A program made the position numbers and the translations under genes. From Isoperla grammatica (lineage: Eukaryota; Arthropoda; Insecta; Plecoptera; Perlodidae): DNA of 64,000 nucleotides. The notes beneath the pieces were generated by a model that was given only the letters and a program-made list of their open reading frames with translations, was not told the origin of the DNA and searched no databases. Numbering within the stretch: position 1 is the first letter of the stretch; the number at the start of each line of letters is the position of its first letter. The stretch covers positions 37,799,530-37,863,529 of the forward strand of contig OX246747.1 in assembly GCA_945910005.1 (NCBI GenBank), in the 5' to 3' direction. Below, piece after piece: positions 12,660 to 23,400 of the stretch.

Positions 12660-12805
12660 GTGGGTTTACAGCTACGCGTTGCGAGCGAAGCGAGGGCGCG
12701 AGCTCCAATCAGCGGCCGAGTTTCATGCAAAGAAGTTACAAACTCGGTCGAAGATTGGAGCTCGCGCCCTCGCTTCGCTCGCAACGCGTAGCTGTAAACG
12801 TAGCA
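12660..12805. mobile_element. GC-rich palindromic element, family G copy 1
   Basis: TTTACAGCTACGCGTTGCGA on the left pairs with TCGCAACGCGTAGCTGTAAA on the right, with arms of about 60 bp and a short AT-richer centre. The second copy at 59038-59184 lies inside a family F element. The strong hairpin and lack of coding capacity fit a fold-back MITE. Confidence 0.85.
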
Positions 12806-13551
12806 TTACCGAAGATTTCATTGCTGTGTCTTTCTTTAAAAACAAATATTTGGTTCCATAACAACCTATCCTACTACAGGTACAAGTGAAGACGAAGTTA
12901 TCAAATATTTGTCCGAAACAAAACACTTTGGAGACACAACTAACTGAATTCTAGCTTGTTTGCTCAATATTACATTACATTACACATAAGTTTGAAAAAA
13001 GTTACAGATAAGGGCGCCTTACAGCGTCGGTCGAATCACATCCATCACACATTGCCGGAGTAATCATAAAGGGAATCTAGCTACAGTGGGTCCGTGACTT
13101 AGTTGAGAACAAGAAAATCAGTCGATCTTTCGTCGATCTTGGTATTTCACAAAATCTGTACACCTCCACTACCTGGCTAGCACAAACATGAGACGAAATC
13201 CCCGAATTCATTACCGAAAGTTCAACCATGCTCCCATTTCTTGGAAACACAACATCTAGTCAAATAATAGGCGTCCACACAACAAACAAACGATTATATT
13301 TGTTTACTTTTTGACAGTTCGGACCCAACAAATTCAAGGAAACTGCGGTCGCACTCGGGGTGTACAAACAATGTATTATAAATTCGAAGAAACGAATGCC
13401 CTGCGGCGTTCTCAGCTTTGCCTCGGGCAAAGTTTAAGGGTGTTTAGGTGAGTGAGGGCTGCTGGGGGTTTGGGAAAGTTAGTATACAAGAAAACGATCA
13501 CATAAACGCTACAATTTTCCACCCCACGCACGCTAGTTAACTACAACACAC
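12806..13551. other. Spacer, no gene recognised
   Basis: Unique sequence apart from TTTGTCCGAAACAAAACACT at 12908-12927, whose complement lies near 20850. No other feature is visible. Confidence 0.55.
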
Positions 13552-13560
13552 TATATAAAG
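13552..13560 (+). promoter_or_regulatory. Possible TATA box
   Basis: TATATAAAG lies about 30 bp upstream of a TTTGCCGG sequence. No open frame or recognisable transcript follows, so this is only a sequence match. Confidence 0.15.
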
Positions 13561-13668
13561 CACTCTCTCTTTGCCGGACGTAAATATCATTAATAAGTAC
13601 TTGCTTGGGTGGTTTATTTACAGACTTTGCTGTGTGCTGTGTGTTAATAACGTTATATACAGTGTAGT

Positions 13669-13842
13669 GGGGGGGGGGGGAGGGGGCGTCGGGCGATATA
13701 CTTAATTGGAATTCCAACACACACACAGACACAGACAACCACCGCTAGCGCAAATTTTCCCGAGCTGTAGCTAGCTACACACTTAATGAGTTTAATGTGT
13801 GTGTGGGGGGGGGGGGGGGGGAAGGGGGGGGGGAGGGGGTAC
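13669..13842 (+). repeat. Poly-G tracts flanking a CA-rich segment
   Basis: Twelve G at 13669-13680, then 17 G at 13805-13821 and 10 G at 13824-13833, with ACACAC/GTGTGT stretches beside them. Confidence 0.9.
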
Positions 13843-13922
13843 ACACGCACACGCGTTGAGGGCTGCGGAGACTCAAGCTTTGAGGTTGCGTGGAATAAGC
13901 GACTTGGGTAATGACGACACAA

Positions 13923-14018
13923 GCCCTGACTCAAGGTCCACTAGATCGCTAGTAGCGTGCGCGCAGCGTGTAGTTCGACGACACCCCGCCAGGGGATTTA
14001 GTGGACCTTGGCCCTGAC
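13923..14018. mobile_element. Short hAT-like MITE, family D, with target duplication
   Basis: The element TCAAGGTCCACTAGATCGC...TTTAGTGGACCTTG (about 80 bp) is flanked by GCCCTGAC on both sides (13923-13930 and 14011-14018). CAAGG-type termini plus 8 bp target duplications are the hallmark of hAT transposons. It is far too short to encode a transposase. Confidence 0.8.
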
Positions 14019-14045
14019 TTTGTGTGGCTCCATTTTAAAAAGTAT

Positions 14046-14270
14046 CCAGGTATCTATTCTTGTTCCTCGCACGGCCCCCTAAATCGTTACAAAAAAACAA
14101 CGTAGAACAATCAAACACGAGCTGTCAAATGTTATATCAAGGTTCATTGATGGACACAAGATCTTCATCTATTAACCTTGATTTCATATTTCTAATTGTT
14201 GGGTATTGTTGTTCTTGAAGATTTAGAGGACCGTGGGGAGAAACAAGAATAGATACCTGGCTCGTCACTA
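14046..14270. mobile_element. Palindromic MITE related to family F
   Basis: The left end CCAGGTATCTATTCTTGTT pairs with AACAAGAATAGATACCTGG on the right. The middle shares GTTATATCAAGGTTCATTGA and a GATTTAGAGGACCGTG block with the F copy at 62573-62841. The outer termini differ from other F copies. Confidence 0.75.
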
Positions 14271-14805
14271 AATAAATACGAGGAAGTATACTACCGTGGT
14301 TTGCCGGGTATAACCGTGTCAGAAGGTGGAAACAATCCAACATTTTTTAAGGGAAGTTGGATTTGTTCTACCTTTTGACACGGTTGTACCCTAGAAACCA
14401 CGATAGTATAGTTGACTCTGGCCGTGAAAGCCTCCGAAATAGATAAAGTACGAGAAAGTTTTACAGAAATGATTAGTTTGTGCCATTCGAAACTATAGAG
14501 TACAGTAGACGAAGAAAGGCTGCTTTTAGATGGCGAAATGTTCCGTTGAATTCAAGGACAAAAACGAATCAAATTTAGTGGCGCATTGTTGTAATTTATT
14601 ATCTATGTGGAAGTTTTGATGCTTTTTTGTCTCGTCGAATTCAAGGAAACTGCAACTTTGGAACGCTGAACCGTCTAAATGGGATATACGAGTGTATTTA
14701 TGTTGGGTTTTAGTATATTAATAACAAACTAATGTTGGTGGAGAACAGAAGAACTTAAGTAAACGCCATATTTTGTAACATTGCAACAATGCACTGCTAT
14801 TCGTC
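14271..14805. other. Spacer, no gene recognised
   Basis: AT-rich unique sequence. I see no repeat family or plausible coding exon. Confidence 0.5.
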
Positions 14806-14896
14806 TAGTTTTGATTGGTGGTTGAAATGGAGACAACAAGCTATTCGACGAATAAGTAGTTATTGGGACATTGTATGTTAGACTGGACCTAAAGTA
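14806..14896 (-). mobile_element. Family C MITE, truncated
   Basis: It carries the C core GATTGGTGGTTG..ATGGAGACAACAAGC and the end ...AGACTGGACCTAA. The opposite end is missing or too diverged to find. Confidence 0.65.
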
Positions 14897-15141
14897 AAGA
14901 AACATGATACTTTGGCACACAATATGGCTATCACGCGCACGATTTACTTAGTATTCCCAAGATGCACGATGCGGCAACATTGATTCAAAATACAAACAAT
15001 AAATAAACTCTTGTCTTGGACATTCTTTTTGAATTTGACAGTGTGGCACAAATAATATCTTTTTAAACTTTGTTGGAGATCGACTTATATATTTATTGGT
15101 AAGTATATTTGTCTTCTCTCTACAGCTCAAATGTAAACAGA

Positions 15142-15191
15142 GATTTTGGCCTCCAAGATGGCGGGTGTGACGTCACGTGAATACTCCCTAT
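15142..15191 (-). repeat. Family N module: E-box, CRE and YY1-like motif
   Basis: Read on the minus strand it gives ATAGGGAGTATTCACGTGAC, then GTCAC, then CCGCCATCTTGG. It joins CACGTG (bHLH), TGACGTCA (CREB/ATF) and the YY1-type core GCCATCTTGG. Related copies lie at 33395, 33889, 35408 and 38459. Confidence 0.6.
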
Positions 15192-15260
15192 GGGGAGGCG
15201 TACAACAAACGACTACACTGCAGCGCTGCGAGCGTTCCGGCCACTGAGCTCTGCCTGCTA

Positions 15261-15563
15261 GAATTAACCAAGGTCTACTTGATCTAATGATAATAATTAA
15301 ATATCCGCTGTAGATCATGTAACACAATACTTAAAACACCTAAAAGAGAAATTTTGATTGAATATAATGATTGAAGATTATAAAATATGATGATTTTTCC
15401 TTTTTAGAAGGTAATTCTATTTGACAGATCACTTCATTTGTTTTCTTTCACATTTCTCCCATTTGAATAACATGTGATGTTTAACATTGTGGAACGGACT
15501 GCGACGACCTAAGAGTTCGACGAGCCTCCGCTAGGCGGAGATCAAGTAGACCTTGGAATTAAC
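15261..15563. mobile_element. hAT-like MITE, family D, with perfect 8 bp target duplication
   Basis: The termini are CAAGGTCTACTTGATCT at 15269 and its exact complement ending at 15555. GAATTAAC flanks both sides (15261-15268 and 15556-15563). Insertion is into the B element, whose undisturbed homolog at 22435 reads continuously through this point. The family assignment rests on the termini and duplication length; there is no transposase. Confidence 0.88.
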
Positions 15564-15660
15564 CGAAAACCTCTCTAGAAGCCAGTGCACTAATTATTTT
15601 TGTGAAAATATTCAGCGATTCCAAAGACGTCAAATAGTCTTTCCAACGACTTAGAAATTC

Positions 15661-16017
15661 CTATTGTTGAAAGTTGTGTGTATCCAATAGGGCACTAGCA
15701 ACACCAAAAGACAACAATGGAACAAATGAATTGAACTGATGGACAAACCATCAGCTGTCAGAATAATAAAATGGCAACCATAGAAATAAAAACAAGTGTA
15801 GCAATAGTAACTGCTCGCCATTTAAAACTATTAATGATAGACAACGACTAAGTGAAAGTTTTGTATGTGTATTTGTTTGGTTTTGGTTTTGTTTTCCAAA
15901 ATCAGACGAAATTATTTTTTGACAGCTTGTTGTTCGTCCATCGATTCAATTCATTAGTTTCATTGTTGCCTTTTAGTGTTGCTAGTAGCCTATTGTTGAA
16001 ATTGTGTGTATCCAATA
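15661..16017. mobile_element. Family A MITE with about 28 bp flanking direct repeats
   Basis: The A body (about 15690-15989) sits inside element B. The flanks TTGTTGAAAGTTGTGTGTAT (15664) and TTGTTGAAATTGTGTGTATC (15993) are both followed by a CCAATA end, so about 28 bp of B sequence is present on both sides with one indel. The B copy at 17209 has it once. Confidence 0.85.
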
Positions 16018-16076
16018 TTCAGTGAGTGTTGGCCGGATCGCTCGCAACGCTCTCTGTGCACTTGTTACGCCTCCCC

Positions 16077-16767
16077 ATACTCAGCGAGGGCGCAGCTGAG
16101 CTAGCGAGCGACTTAGAGGGATCAACTTAAGTACTAGTACAAGGCTGCGTGTGGAATTTAAATACAAGCTTTTTTATCCGGGATAACGGGGGTGATCCAG
16201 TGAAAAATACCTTTATAGGGAAGAGGGAGGCACAACAAGTCTGGATACACTTGAAGATTCCCAGAGTTTTCTCTCAAAAACCAGGAAGAAAATGTATATA
16301 ACGATAATAGCTGATGCGTTTACATGGCCTGAATGAGATCGGGATCAAGTTGAAATTGGATTTGACTTTACTCTACCCGTTCGTTTACAAGTGTAACAAG
16401 ATTCTATCCTTATTCACTTCCAGCCATGTGTCGTTGATTTCGTAAAAGCACCTACAGTAAAAGAGAGGCCAAGTTATATATTCGATGTTCGAATATGTTT
16501 GTATGAGGAGTGAGATTATTTTTGAATCCCTCCCGCCATTTTGTGTGGTGAGTCGATTCGACGAAACAGTTCCTTGTTGTGAAGTGTTTAAAGTGAGATT
16601 GTCAATCTAATATCCAACTCACTTTCCGGGTGCGTGGATTCTTCACATAAACTTAGTTATTATATTTTGATATAAGGAGAATTCATGTGAAAACCGCCAT
16701 ATTGAGGTATCTATAAAAATGAGAGTGAAATGTTGACCATACATTCTACTTCTCCGCTCCTCCAACA
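16077..16767. other. Spacer between elements
   Basis: Unique sequence with no open frame of note. A CGCCATTTTGTG word lies near 16533. Confidence 0.5.
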
Positions 16768-17073
16768 ATAGGGCACTAGCAACACCAAAAGACAACAATG
16801 AAACAAATGAATTGAACCGATGGACAAACAGCAAGCTGTCAAAAAATAATTTCGTCTGATTTTGGAAACCAAAACAAAAAACAAACAAATACACATACAA
16901 AACTTTCGCTTAGTCGTTGTCTACCATTAAAAGTTTTAAATGGCGAGCAGTTACTATTGCTACACTTGTTTTTATTTCTATGGTTGCAATTTTATTATTT
17001 TGACAGCCGATTGATTGTCCATCAGTTCAATTCATTTGTTCCATTGTTGTCTTTGGTGTTGCTAGTGCCCTAT
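16768..17073. mobile_element. Family A MITE copy 3
   Basis: AATAGGGCACTAGCAACACC on the left and GGTGTTGCTAGTGCCCTATA on the right, about 305 bp, near-palindromic. No long direct repeats flank it. Confidence 0.92.
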
Positions 17074-17089
17074 AGTTTGCTAGTTCTAT

Positions 17090-17293
17090 GGGGAAGCGTA
17101 CAACAAACGACTACACTGCAGCGCTGCGAGCGTTCCGGCCACTGAGCTCAACTCCATCCAAAGACTCCAAAGAAGTCAAATAGTTTTGCAACAACTTAAG
17201 AATTCTCATTGTTGAATGTTATGTGTATCCAATATTCAGTGACCGTTGGCCGGATCGCTCGCAACGCTCTCTTTGCACTTGTTACGCCTCCCC
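17090..17293. mobile_element. Family B MITE, compact copy
   Basis: GGGGAAGCGTACAACAAACG opens it and GTTACGCCTCCCC closes it. At about 204 bp it lacks part of the interior (the CTGCTAGAAG...CTCTCTAGAAGCC block) seen in the copies at 22368 and 32910. Confidence 0.88.
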
Positions 17294-17481
17294 ATAAACA
17301 GCAACGTAAAGAAAGTCTAGTCTTGGCTACTTTTCTTATGGCTTACAATGGCACAATTATTATTATTTATTTCCATCGCTCATTGTACCCAAAATTAAAA
17401 TGTGTCGGTTGACAGAAAAGGACATTGCCCCGAACACAGAATGTATGTCAGACGTTTTATTTCTGGAGCTAAGATAACTTA

Positions 17482-17696
17482 TAGTTGAGAAACTGTAAGA
17501 ATGATGGCCCCCACCTTATCCCCACCACTGCTACCCGACCCCCCTCAACTCCATGAAAGCACAAACTGAACAACTGGAAACAAACTGATTGTCAGTTACG
17601 CATTTCATTTTGTTAGGTTGTCACGGAGTTGAGGGGGGTCGGGTAGCAGTGGTGGGGATAAGGTGGGGGCCGTCATTCTTACAGTTTCTCAACTAT
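17482..17696. mobile_element. Fold-back element M with arms of about 72 bp
   Basis: The left arm from TAGTTGAGAAACTGTAAGAA through CTACCCGACCCCCC is repeated as its reverse complement ending TTACAGTTTCTCAACTA. I see one mismatch in the arms (GATGG versus GACGG). The loop is about 70 bp. It is a single copy in this window, and the near-identity of the arms suggests recent origin or arm conversion. Confidence 0.88.
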
Positions 17697-17839
17697 ATAG
17701 CACAAGCTTACATTCTGGACAAACATTACTAATACATTGTAAATTCACTTTAGAAATAAGGAATCAACTTTGTCAGGAGATAAACGTAAAAAAAACGTTC
17801 GTATTTGGTGGTTTTCGATTGAAGCTCAATTAATGTCGA

Positions 17840-18060
17840 CGCATTATGGCCGCTGTGATGTCACGTGACTAAAAGCAAACAATACAAAGCCGGGGAAACA
17901 CCGCAAAGCTTTCGTTTCCGAACAAATACAAGCAGGGTTGTTTACCGAGGTCTGCGAGTAAACACGGCGGCCGGTAAGCTTTGTTGACCTAGGAGGAGGG
18001 GCCGGGGGCGGGGCTTGGCCGCACCGCAAGGTTGTTGATACTGCGGTGTCGTTCTAACGA
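17840..18060. promoter_or_regulatory. GC-rich promoter-like segment
   Basis: ATGGCCGCTGTGATGTCACG near 17846 resembles a degenerate N module. GGGGGCGGGGCTTGG near 18004 is a GC-box (Sp/KLF) match. The segment is locally CpG-rich, but I can find no exon after it. Confidence 0.25.
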
Positions 18061-18139
18061 GACTTGCCAGAGATGCCGCTGCAGAGAGAAGTGTGGTAAT
18101 CTTCGAAATTGAAACGTTTACTTTAGGTTCGATTTGAAG

Positions 18140-18556
18140 ATTAGAGCTTCAGTAAATAAGGTCATAAAATGACTTCGTGTAGAAGATACGTTCACACGGA
18201 GTAAGTTCTTTGGAAAAAAGATAGATTTAAATCAAAGCAAGAGACCATCCAAGAAACCAAAGAAAGCACAAAGTGTCCGTTTCAGATTTAATAAATAAGC
18301 TCACAAAATGACTTCATGTATAGAAGATACGTTCACACGGAGTAAGTTCTTTGGAAAAAAGATAGATTTAAATCAAAGCAAGAGACCATCCAAGAAACCA
18401 AAGAAAGCACAAAGTGTCCGTTTCAGATTTAATAAATAAGCTCACAAAATGACTTCATGTATAGAAGATACGTTCACACGGAGTAAGTTCTTTGGAAAAA
18501 AGATAGATTTAAATCAAAGCAAGAGACCATCCAAGAAACCAAAGAACACACAAAAG
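18140..18556. repeat. Tandem repeat, 141 bp x 3
   Basis: ACGTTCACACGGAGTAAGTT recurs at 18188, 18329 and 18470, exactly 141 bp apart. Units are nearly identical over AAATCAAAGCAAGAGACCAT and AAATGACTTCATGTATAGAA. Confidence 0.95.
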
Positions 18557-19062
18557 TGTCCGTTTTGATTGCCTCAAATCTTACTGATGCTTTTAAAAAC
18601 TTCTTCCTAGTTGTAGAGTATATTAAAACGAGCTTGGCATTAGCGTATCTAAATTAAACACATGTACCTTTCTTTTCATACCATGTCCTTAAACCGTTGT
18701 GCAATATCCCGAACAGTGCCAACCTAACGAGAATTAAAACTCTCCGCGTACGTGTGCGCCTGACAATACCCGGCATGCACCTCGATCTTCGGTCGCTTGT
18801 TTCGTCCTCAACTACCCCCAAGGGGGGCGTGTTCCGGAATTAGCCGAACGAGAGAGGCTCCTGTTAAATGGGCGCGTTCAAATGCTCACGGTAACTAGCG
18901 GACAAGTTGATTAACATCGAGTTGGCTAATTAGTGCGGGTGTGTACGGGCGGCCTCAGGTGACCAAATGATGATAATGTGGATTTGAGTTACTGGACACC
19001 TTAACCCTACCTAGGGGGTGCGTTAGTAACTACACGTACACTCGATATGTATTTTCCACACT
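18557..19062. other. Unique spacer, possible conserved element at 18720-18980
   Basis: The part 18720-18980 has balanced composition, no repeat similarity in this window and a homeodomain-type GGCTAATTAG word near 18924. That is only suggestive of a conserved non-coding element. Confidence 0.3.
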
Positions 19063-19211
19063 TAGGGCCGGTCTTACAATCTCCTAATAAGAAATTTATT
19101 TGTAGCAATTAAGCTACTTGGAGGATTTCAAGGGTTTTGATTGGTCGTTGCCATGGAGAAAACAAGCTATTCGACGAATAAGTAGTTATGGGGACATTGT
19201 AAGATGGACCT
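19063..19211 (-). mobile_element. Family C MITE copy 2
   Basis: The left end is TAGGGCCGGTCTTACAATCT, the core GATTGGTCGTTGCCATGGAG, and the right end ACATTGTAAGATGGACC. Full length of about 150 bp. Confidence 0.88.
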
Positions 19212-20063
19212 TCATTGTCTGTATACATATTTCTGTTGTATGTCAATTTATTATTTATATTTATAGAACAAATCACATTTTTCAAAATAATCTCGATGAG
19301 TTTTTGTTTTATGTTCTCATTTCTATAGTAGGTTGTTTTGTTAGCTTTACTATTTTATGATTATTTCAACATTAATTGTATGGCTCTACTTATTTTACTT
19401 GTTTGCTAATCAGTTTTATAACTGAATACATAAATAAAGGGTAGTAAAGGAATCTTCTTCATCGCCATCAACCCGTTTAACACACCATTTTACATTCGTC
19501 ACGTGTCACGTGGGGCTGAGAGAGAAGGGGGGGGGGGGGGGGCAGACACACAGATTGACAGATAGACAGACGGAAACCCAGACGAAAACATTACACCGAA
19601 TTATATAATTCAATTGAAAAAAAAAATTATCGTCGCAAAATTGTCAACGTCAATCATTTACATAAACCAGTAATCGTTTCGGGTGATTACACAATTGTCA
19701 CACAAACATTTACACTCCCCGTCGTATCATAGCCAATCGCGTGCATCGACGTGTTACGCACGAGATAACGGCTATTAAATTATGGATTAACAATTATTAT
19801 TTATTGTAAAACGAGAATATTCGATTAATCGCAACGCAAAATTATGTAACAAATTAATGTTTAAATTAAATCGTACATCTCTCACTGAGCACGAGGCTAC
19901 ATTTCATAACCGCCAACCAATATTCAAACTAAATACAGAACATTTTACAGTCAAAATCTGAAACGCAAAAATGAGACCCCATTCGATAATATTGAAACTT
20001 TTTAGATTATTTACGATCCTACTCAAAACTGACATAAACTTCTAAAAAGAACAAGAAGAGTGA
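19212..20063. other. AT-rich spacer with a 16-G tract
   Basis: A G-run lies at 19527-19542 after CACGTGTCACGTGG. Nothing else is recognisable. Confidence 0.55.
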
Positions 20064-20206
20064 GGGCCGTATGCAGAGTCAAGTGTCAAGTTAAGTTAAG
20101 TACAAGTATTTGTTGCTATGGAATTGTTTATTTTCCATAAGAAGAACAAACTCCATAGCAACCATAAACAAATCACAAACTCAACTCGACTCTGCATTCC
20201 GTCCTC
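20064..20206. mobile_element. Family H inverted-repeat element copy 1
   Basis: ATGCAGAGTCAAGTGTCAAG on the left pairs with the AACTCGACTCTGCAT end on the right. The centre holds GTTGCTATGGAATTG and, mirrored, CAAACTCCATAGCAAC. Related copies lie at 21378 and 31750. Confidence 0.7.
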
Positions 20207-20612
20207 CAAAAACATAACAGAGAATAGAATGTGTTGGGTATTGCAAAGGTCGAAGCCGTAAAATGTAAATGCAATCAAGGTTTACTACTCTAGCGATGCT
20301 AGCTTGAACAGTTTCGACGCTGTCTCCGGGGAAGAAGTGGAGCAATGTAGCCTTGTAGAGATACAAGTACAAGACATAGTTACAAGCCGTCGTGGTACAA
20401 CCCAGAGGTTCCTAACTGTGAACTAGCCCTCTCTGCTTTAAGACTCTAGCTAACTCGCGTCAGCTCATTTTGACAAATAAAGATTATTATAACTCACAAG
20501 GTTAACTATAAATCCTCTGGCGTAGGCTGCAGTCCACATCCTCCCCAATCCCTTTACCCCTTTTCTTCCCGCCCTCCTACTTGCCCCTTTCCTCCAAACT
20601 CTCGTTTATTTC

Positions 20613-20702
20613 ATCTTCATATTTCACCCACTCATCAACTCGATTAGCCACGTTGCAAAAATATGAGACGTCAAGTCCAAATATCAATCAATCAATCAAT
20701 CG
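20613..20702 (+). mobile_element. 3' end of a non-LTR element, family R1
   Basis: CACCCACTCATCAACTCGAT, GTTGCAAAAATATGAGACGT and a terminal (TCAA)n tail recur at 35956-36054 in the same order. A short tandem tail after a constant block fits CR1- or RTE-like 3' ends; the element body is absent. Confidence 0.6.
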
Positions 20703-21377
20703 TCGAACTCCCAAGTCGGTTTGTTGCATCTAAAGACATTCAACTCAAACGCTAGACTCACATTGTGCCAGTGGGACGCGTACCAGTTAAAAGCCATGTT
20801 CAATATAGCGTTCGTTACGATGAAATAAATAGTAGTCACTCCTGCACAGTGTTTTGTTTCGGACAAACATTAAATGTGCGCGAATAAAAGAAAGACACAA
20901 CAATGAAACTACCTAGCAGCCGACTGTTTGTCCGACCTGTGTCGTCACAGCCCTCTTATTCGTTACTTACGCTAAATGTCAATAGAAACACCAAAATACA
21001 ACAATGAAACAAACGAATGAAATGGAATCTGTGCAAGCGCACTCCACTCACCTACGCCAGTATTTAGTTAGGAAGACTTATGACACAATGGAACACAGCT
21101 TACCTGAAACAATAGAAGACACAACATTAATATTAGAATTCATCTCTGCATGAATGGTAAACTGGATTAGAGGACACAACGTAAAAGAGACACTTGTGGG
21201 GTTTGTTTTGTAATTAGTAAATAGGGAGAAATTGGACGTTACATTCGTAAAAGCGTAGTTATTGGTAAGAATCATCGTTTAATTCCACCATTGTTTCTGG
21301 ACGCCTCATACTGTTTGCCGTACAAGCATTCGAACAATATAAGCAGCGGATAAAACTTCAAACTCAAACCACAACGA
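20703..21377. other. Spacer with one dispersed-repeat copy
   Basis: GTGCGCGAATAAAAGAAAGA and AACAATGAAACTACCTAGCA at 20877-20955 recur at 21928-22010. The rest is unique with no gene recognised. Confidence 0.55.
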
Positions 21378-21500
21378 ATACAAAAACAGTGGAGTTAAGT
21401 ATAGGTTTTGTTTATGGTTGCAATGGAGTTTGTTCTTCTTATGGTAAATAGCATATAATAAAACAATTCCATATAGCGACAAAGCCTGTACTTAACTTGA
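21378..21500. mobile_element. Family H element copy 2, inverted
   Basis: It shares GGTTGCAATGGAGTTTGTTC and AAACAATTCCATA with the complement of the copies at 20064 and 31750. The ends read AGTTAAGTATAGG and CCTGTACTTAACTT. Confidence 0.65.
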
Positions 21501-21578
21501 CAACTGTTGTATGTGCATAATTACGGGCATGTACCGTAAAAACGATCGCACCGCCCGGGCAATCGTTATTTCCAATAT

Positions 21579-21935
21579 CATTGCCCGGGGGTTCGTGGTG
21601 CGCGAATAGGGCACTAGCAACACACAAAGACAACAATGGAACAAATGAATTGAAATGATGGACAAACAATCAGCTCTCAAAATAATAAAATTACAATCAT
21701 ACAAATAAAAACAAGTGTAGCAATAGTAACTGCTCGCCGTTTAAAACTTTTAATAATAGACAACGACTAAGTGAATGTTTTTTCTGTGTATTTGTTTTTT
21801 TTGTTTTTTTTTCCAAAATCAGAAGAAATTATTTTTTGACAGCTTGTTGTTTGTCCATCGATTCAATTCTTTTGTTTCATTGTCGTCTTTTGGTGTTGCT
21901 AGTAGTCTATTGGTTGGGGGTTTGCGGTGCGCGAA
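21579..21935. mobile_element. Family A MITE with about 28 bp flanking direct repeats
   Basis: The body is about 21607-21909. The left flank GGGGGTTCGTGGTGCGCGAA and right flank GGGGGTTTGCGGTGCGCGAA are imperfect direct repeats adjoining the element, longer than a normal MITE target duplication. The right flank continues into a dispersed repeat also present at 20877. Confidence 0.82.
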
Positions 21936-22010
21936 TCAAAGAAAGACACAACAATGAAACTACCTAGCAACCGATTGTTTATCGTCACGGCCCCCTTGAT
22001 CGTAGCATCA
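21928..22010 (+). repeat. Dispersed repeat, second copy
   Basis: GTGCGCGAATCAAAGAAAGA then AACAATGAAACTACCTAGCA and CGTCACGGCCCCCTT match 20877-20955 apart from small changes. Confidence 0.75.
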
Positions 22011-22179
22011 CGGCCCCCTCGTCTATAATCACAGTGATACTAGTGCAACATACGATCCAGCGGGCCGTGAGAGAGACACACAGCGCTCGCCACGTCACAA
22101 GTTGGAACCTCATTATTTAACTGTCAGCCGTTGTGGATATGTTTTCCATTGAGTTGTTAGTTATTCGTTAGAGCCAGCG

Positions 22180-22211
22180 AGGGAGGGAGGGAGGGAGGGA
22201 GGGAGGGAGGC
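22180..22211 (+). repeat. (GGGA)n microsatellite
   Basis: Eight tandem GGGA steps, preceded by a GAGCCAGC sequence. Confidence 0.95.
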
Positions 22212-22367
22212 AATAAAGCTGTCAGGTACAGCTACAGGTTAAGTATGAACAAACACACACACAATAGAGGAATGACAATATATAAAACGATTGTAAAATA
22301 TGCCGTAGAGTCTAGTGAGAGTTCGGGGATACAAATCACATTCGGCCATGTACTAACGAGTTAAATA

Positions 22368-22545
22368 GGGGAGGCGTACAACAAACGACTACACTGCAGC
22401 GCTGCGAGCGTTCTGGCCACTGAGCTCTGCCTGCTAGAAGTCACCGAAAACCTCTCTAGAAGCCATTGCACCAATAGTATTGGAAACATATCCAAAGATT
22501 CCAAAGAAGTCGGTATTTCAAATGACTTTAGAAATTCTCATTGTA
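22368..22545. mobile_element. Family B MITE, right end missing
   Basis: It opens with GGGGAGGCGTACAACAAACG and continues through GCCTGCTAGAAGTCACCGAA and ACCTCTCTAGAAGCC. The GTTACGCCTCCCC terminus is absent. Confidence 0.82.
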
Positions 22546-22649
22546 AGAAGTTTAGTGAATCACATTATACATTCAAAAATAATTATGCGGGCTTTTTCTA
22601 ATGTGATCTATATAATAGCAAATTTCTAATCTCAATCAAAGACATCGCG

Positions 22650-22680
22650 TGCGCCACTAGCGGAGATTTATTGGACCTTG
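22650..22680. mobile_element. Family D right-end fragment
   Basis: The GCGGAGATTTATTGGACCTTG end matches the D right terminus. No left end is found nearby. Confidence 0.55.
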
Positions 22681-23400
22681 GCTCGACGTAGACACACAAC
22701 CCCCCCCCCCCCTCCACCCTCCCCTGACGCCAGAGACGTCGCCATCCCTCAAATCCACTTGGAAATCATGACAGACTCCGTCCACACCGACCGACCGACC
22801 CGGGGAGAAGAGAATTCCGATAATTGTCCGACCAACGGTGAACTCGGTGAAAGGTTTCGATAGATCGAAAGACATATCGATTGTCGACCGTCCGGTCTAC
22901 GAGAGAAGACTTTCTAAATGTGTTTATTTAGAGCGGGCGGAGAGAAAATCCGTGGAAACCGTCGCATCGAACCAACGATATATAATCCGTATTTTTTCTG
23001 TAGTCTTTCGATTTGTCGAACAACTTTCCTTTTCCATTAGCCCAGTTTGCGTTGTGAAGACTCGAGAGGAAACTTGAAGTGGGGTTTAAGAGAGATTACA
23101 AAAGCATACTTAAAATTTTTAAAACAAGGAAATGATTTTATATAGGTTTAATTAAGGAAGAATTTCTTTTCGAACTTCATCAAAGACTTCAGCCGATATT
23201 AGAGCCTGGCCAAATTCAAGTTTTTTAATCCAATCATATATCTCAAAAACGCTAAACGTTATTGAATAAAATAAACTTCTACAAACTAAGTGGTTTCTTG
23301 AAAAAAAAAAAAAAAAAAAATTTTAAATGTAAATATATTGGAAGGAGAATTTGTCGTATGATAAAAACAAGAATAGGCGACCGATTGACGCAAAGCAGGA
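22681..23400. other. Spacer with C- and A-tracts
   Basis: Thirteen C at 22700-22712 and 20 A at 23301-23320. The open frames are low in complexity and resemble nothing known. Confidence 0.5.

Larger units (their letters stand above)
15192..16076. mobile_element. Family B element interrupted by D and A insertions
   Basis: The left terminus is GGGGAGGCGTACAACAAACG and the right terminus GTTACGCCTCCCC, preceded by GGCCGGATCGCTCGCAACGC. The interior is split by a D element (15269-15555) and an A element (about 15690-15989). Removing both leaves roughly 300 bp, close to the B copies elsewhere. No coding capacity. Confidence 0.85.
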
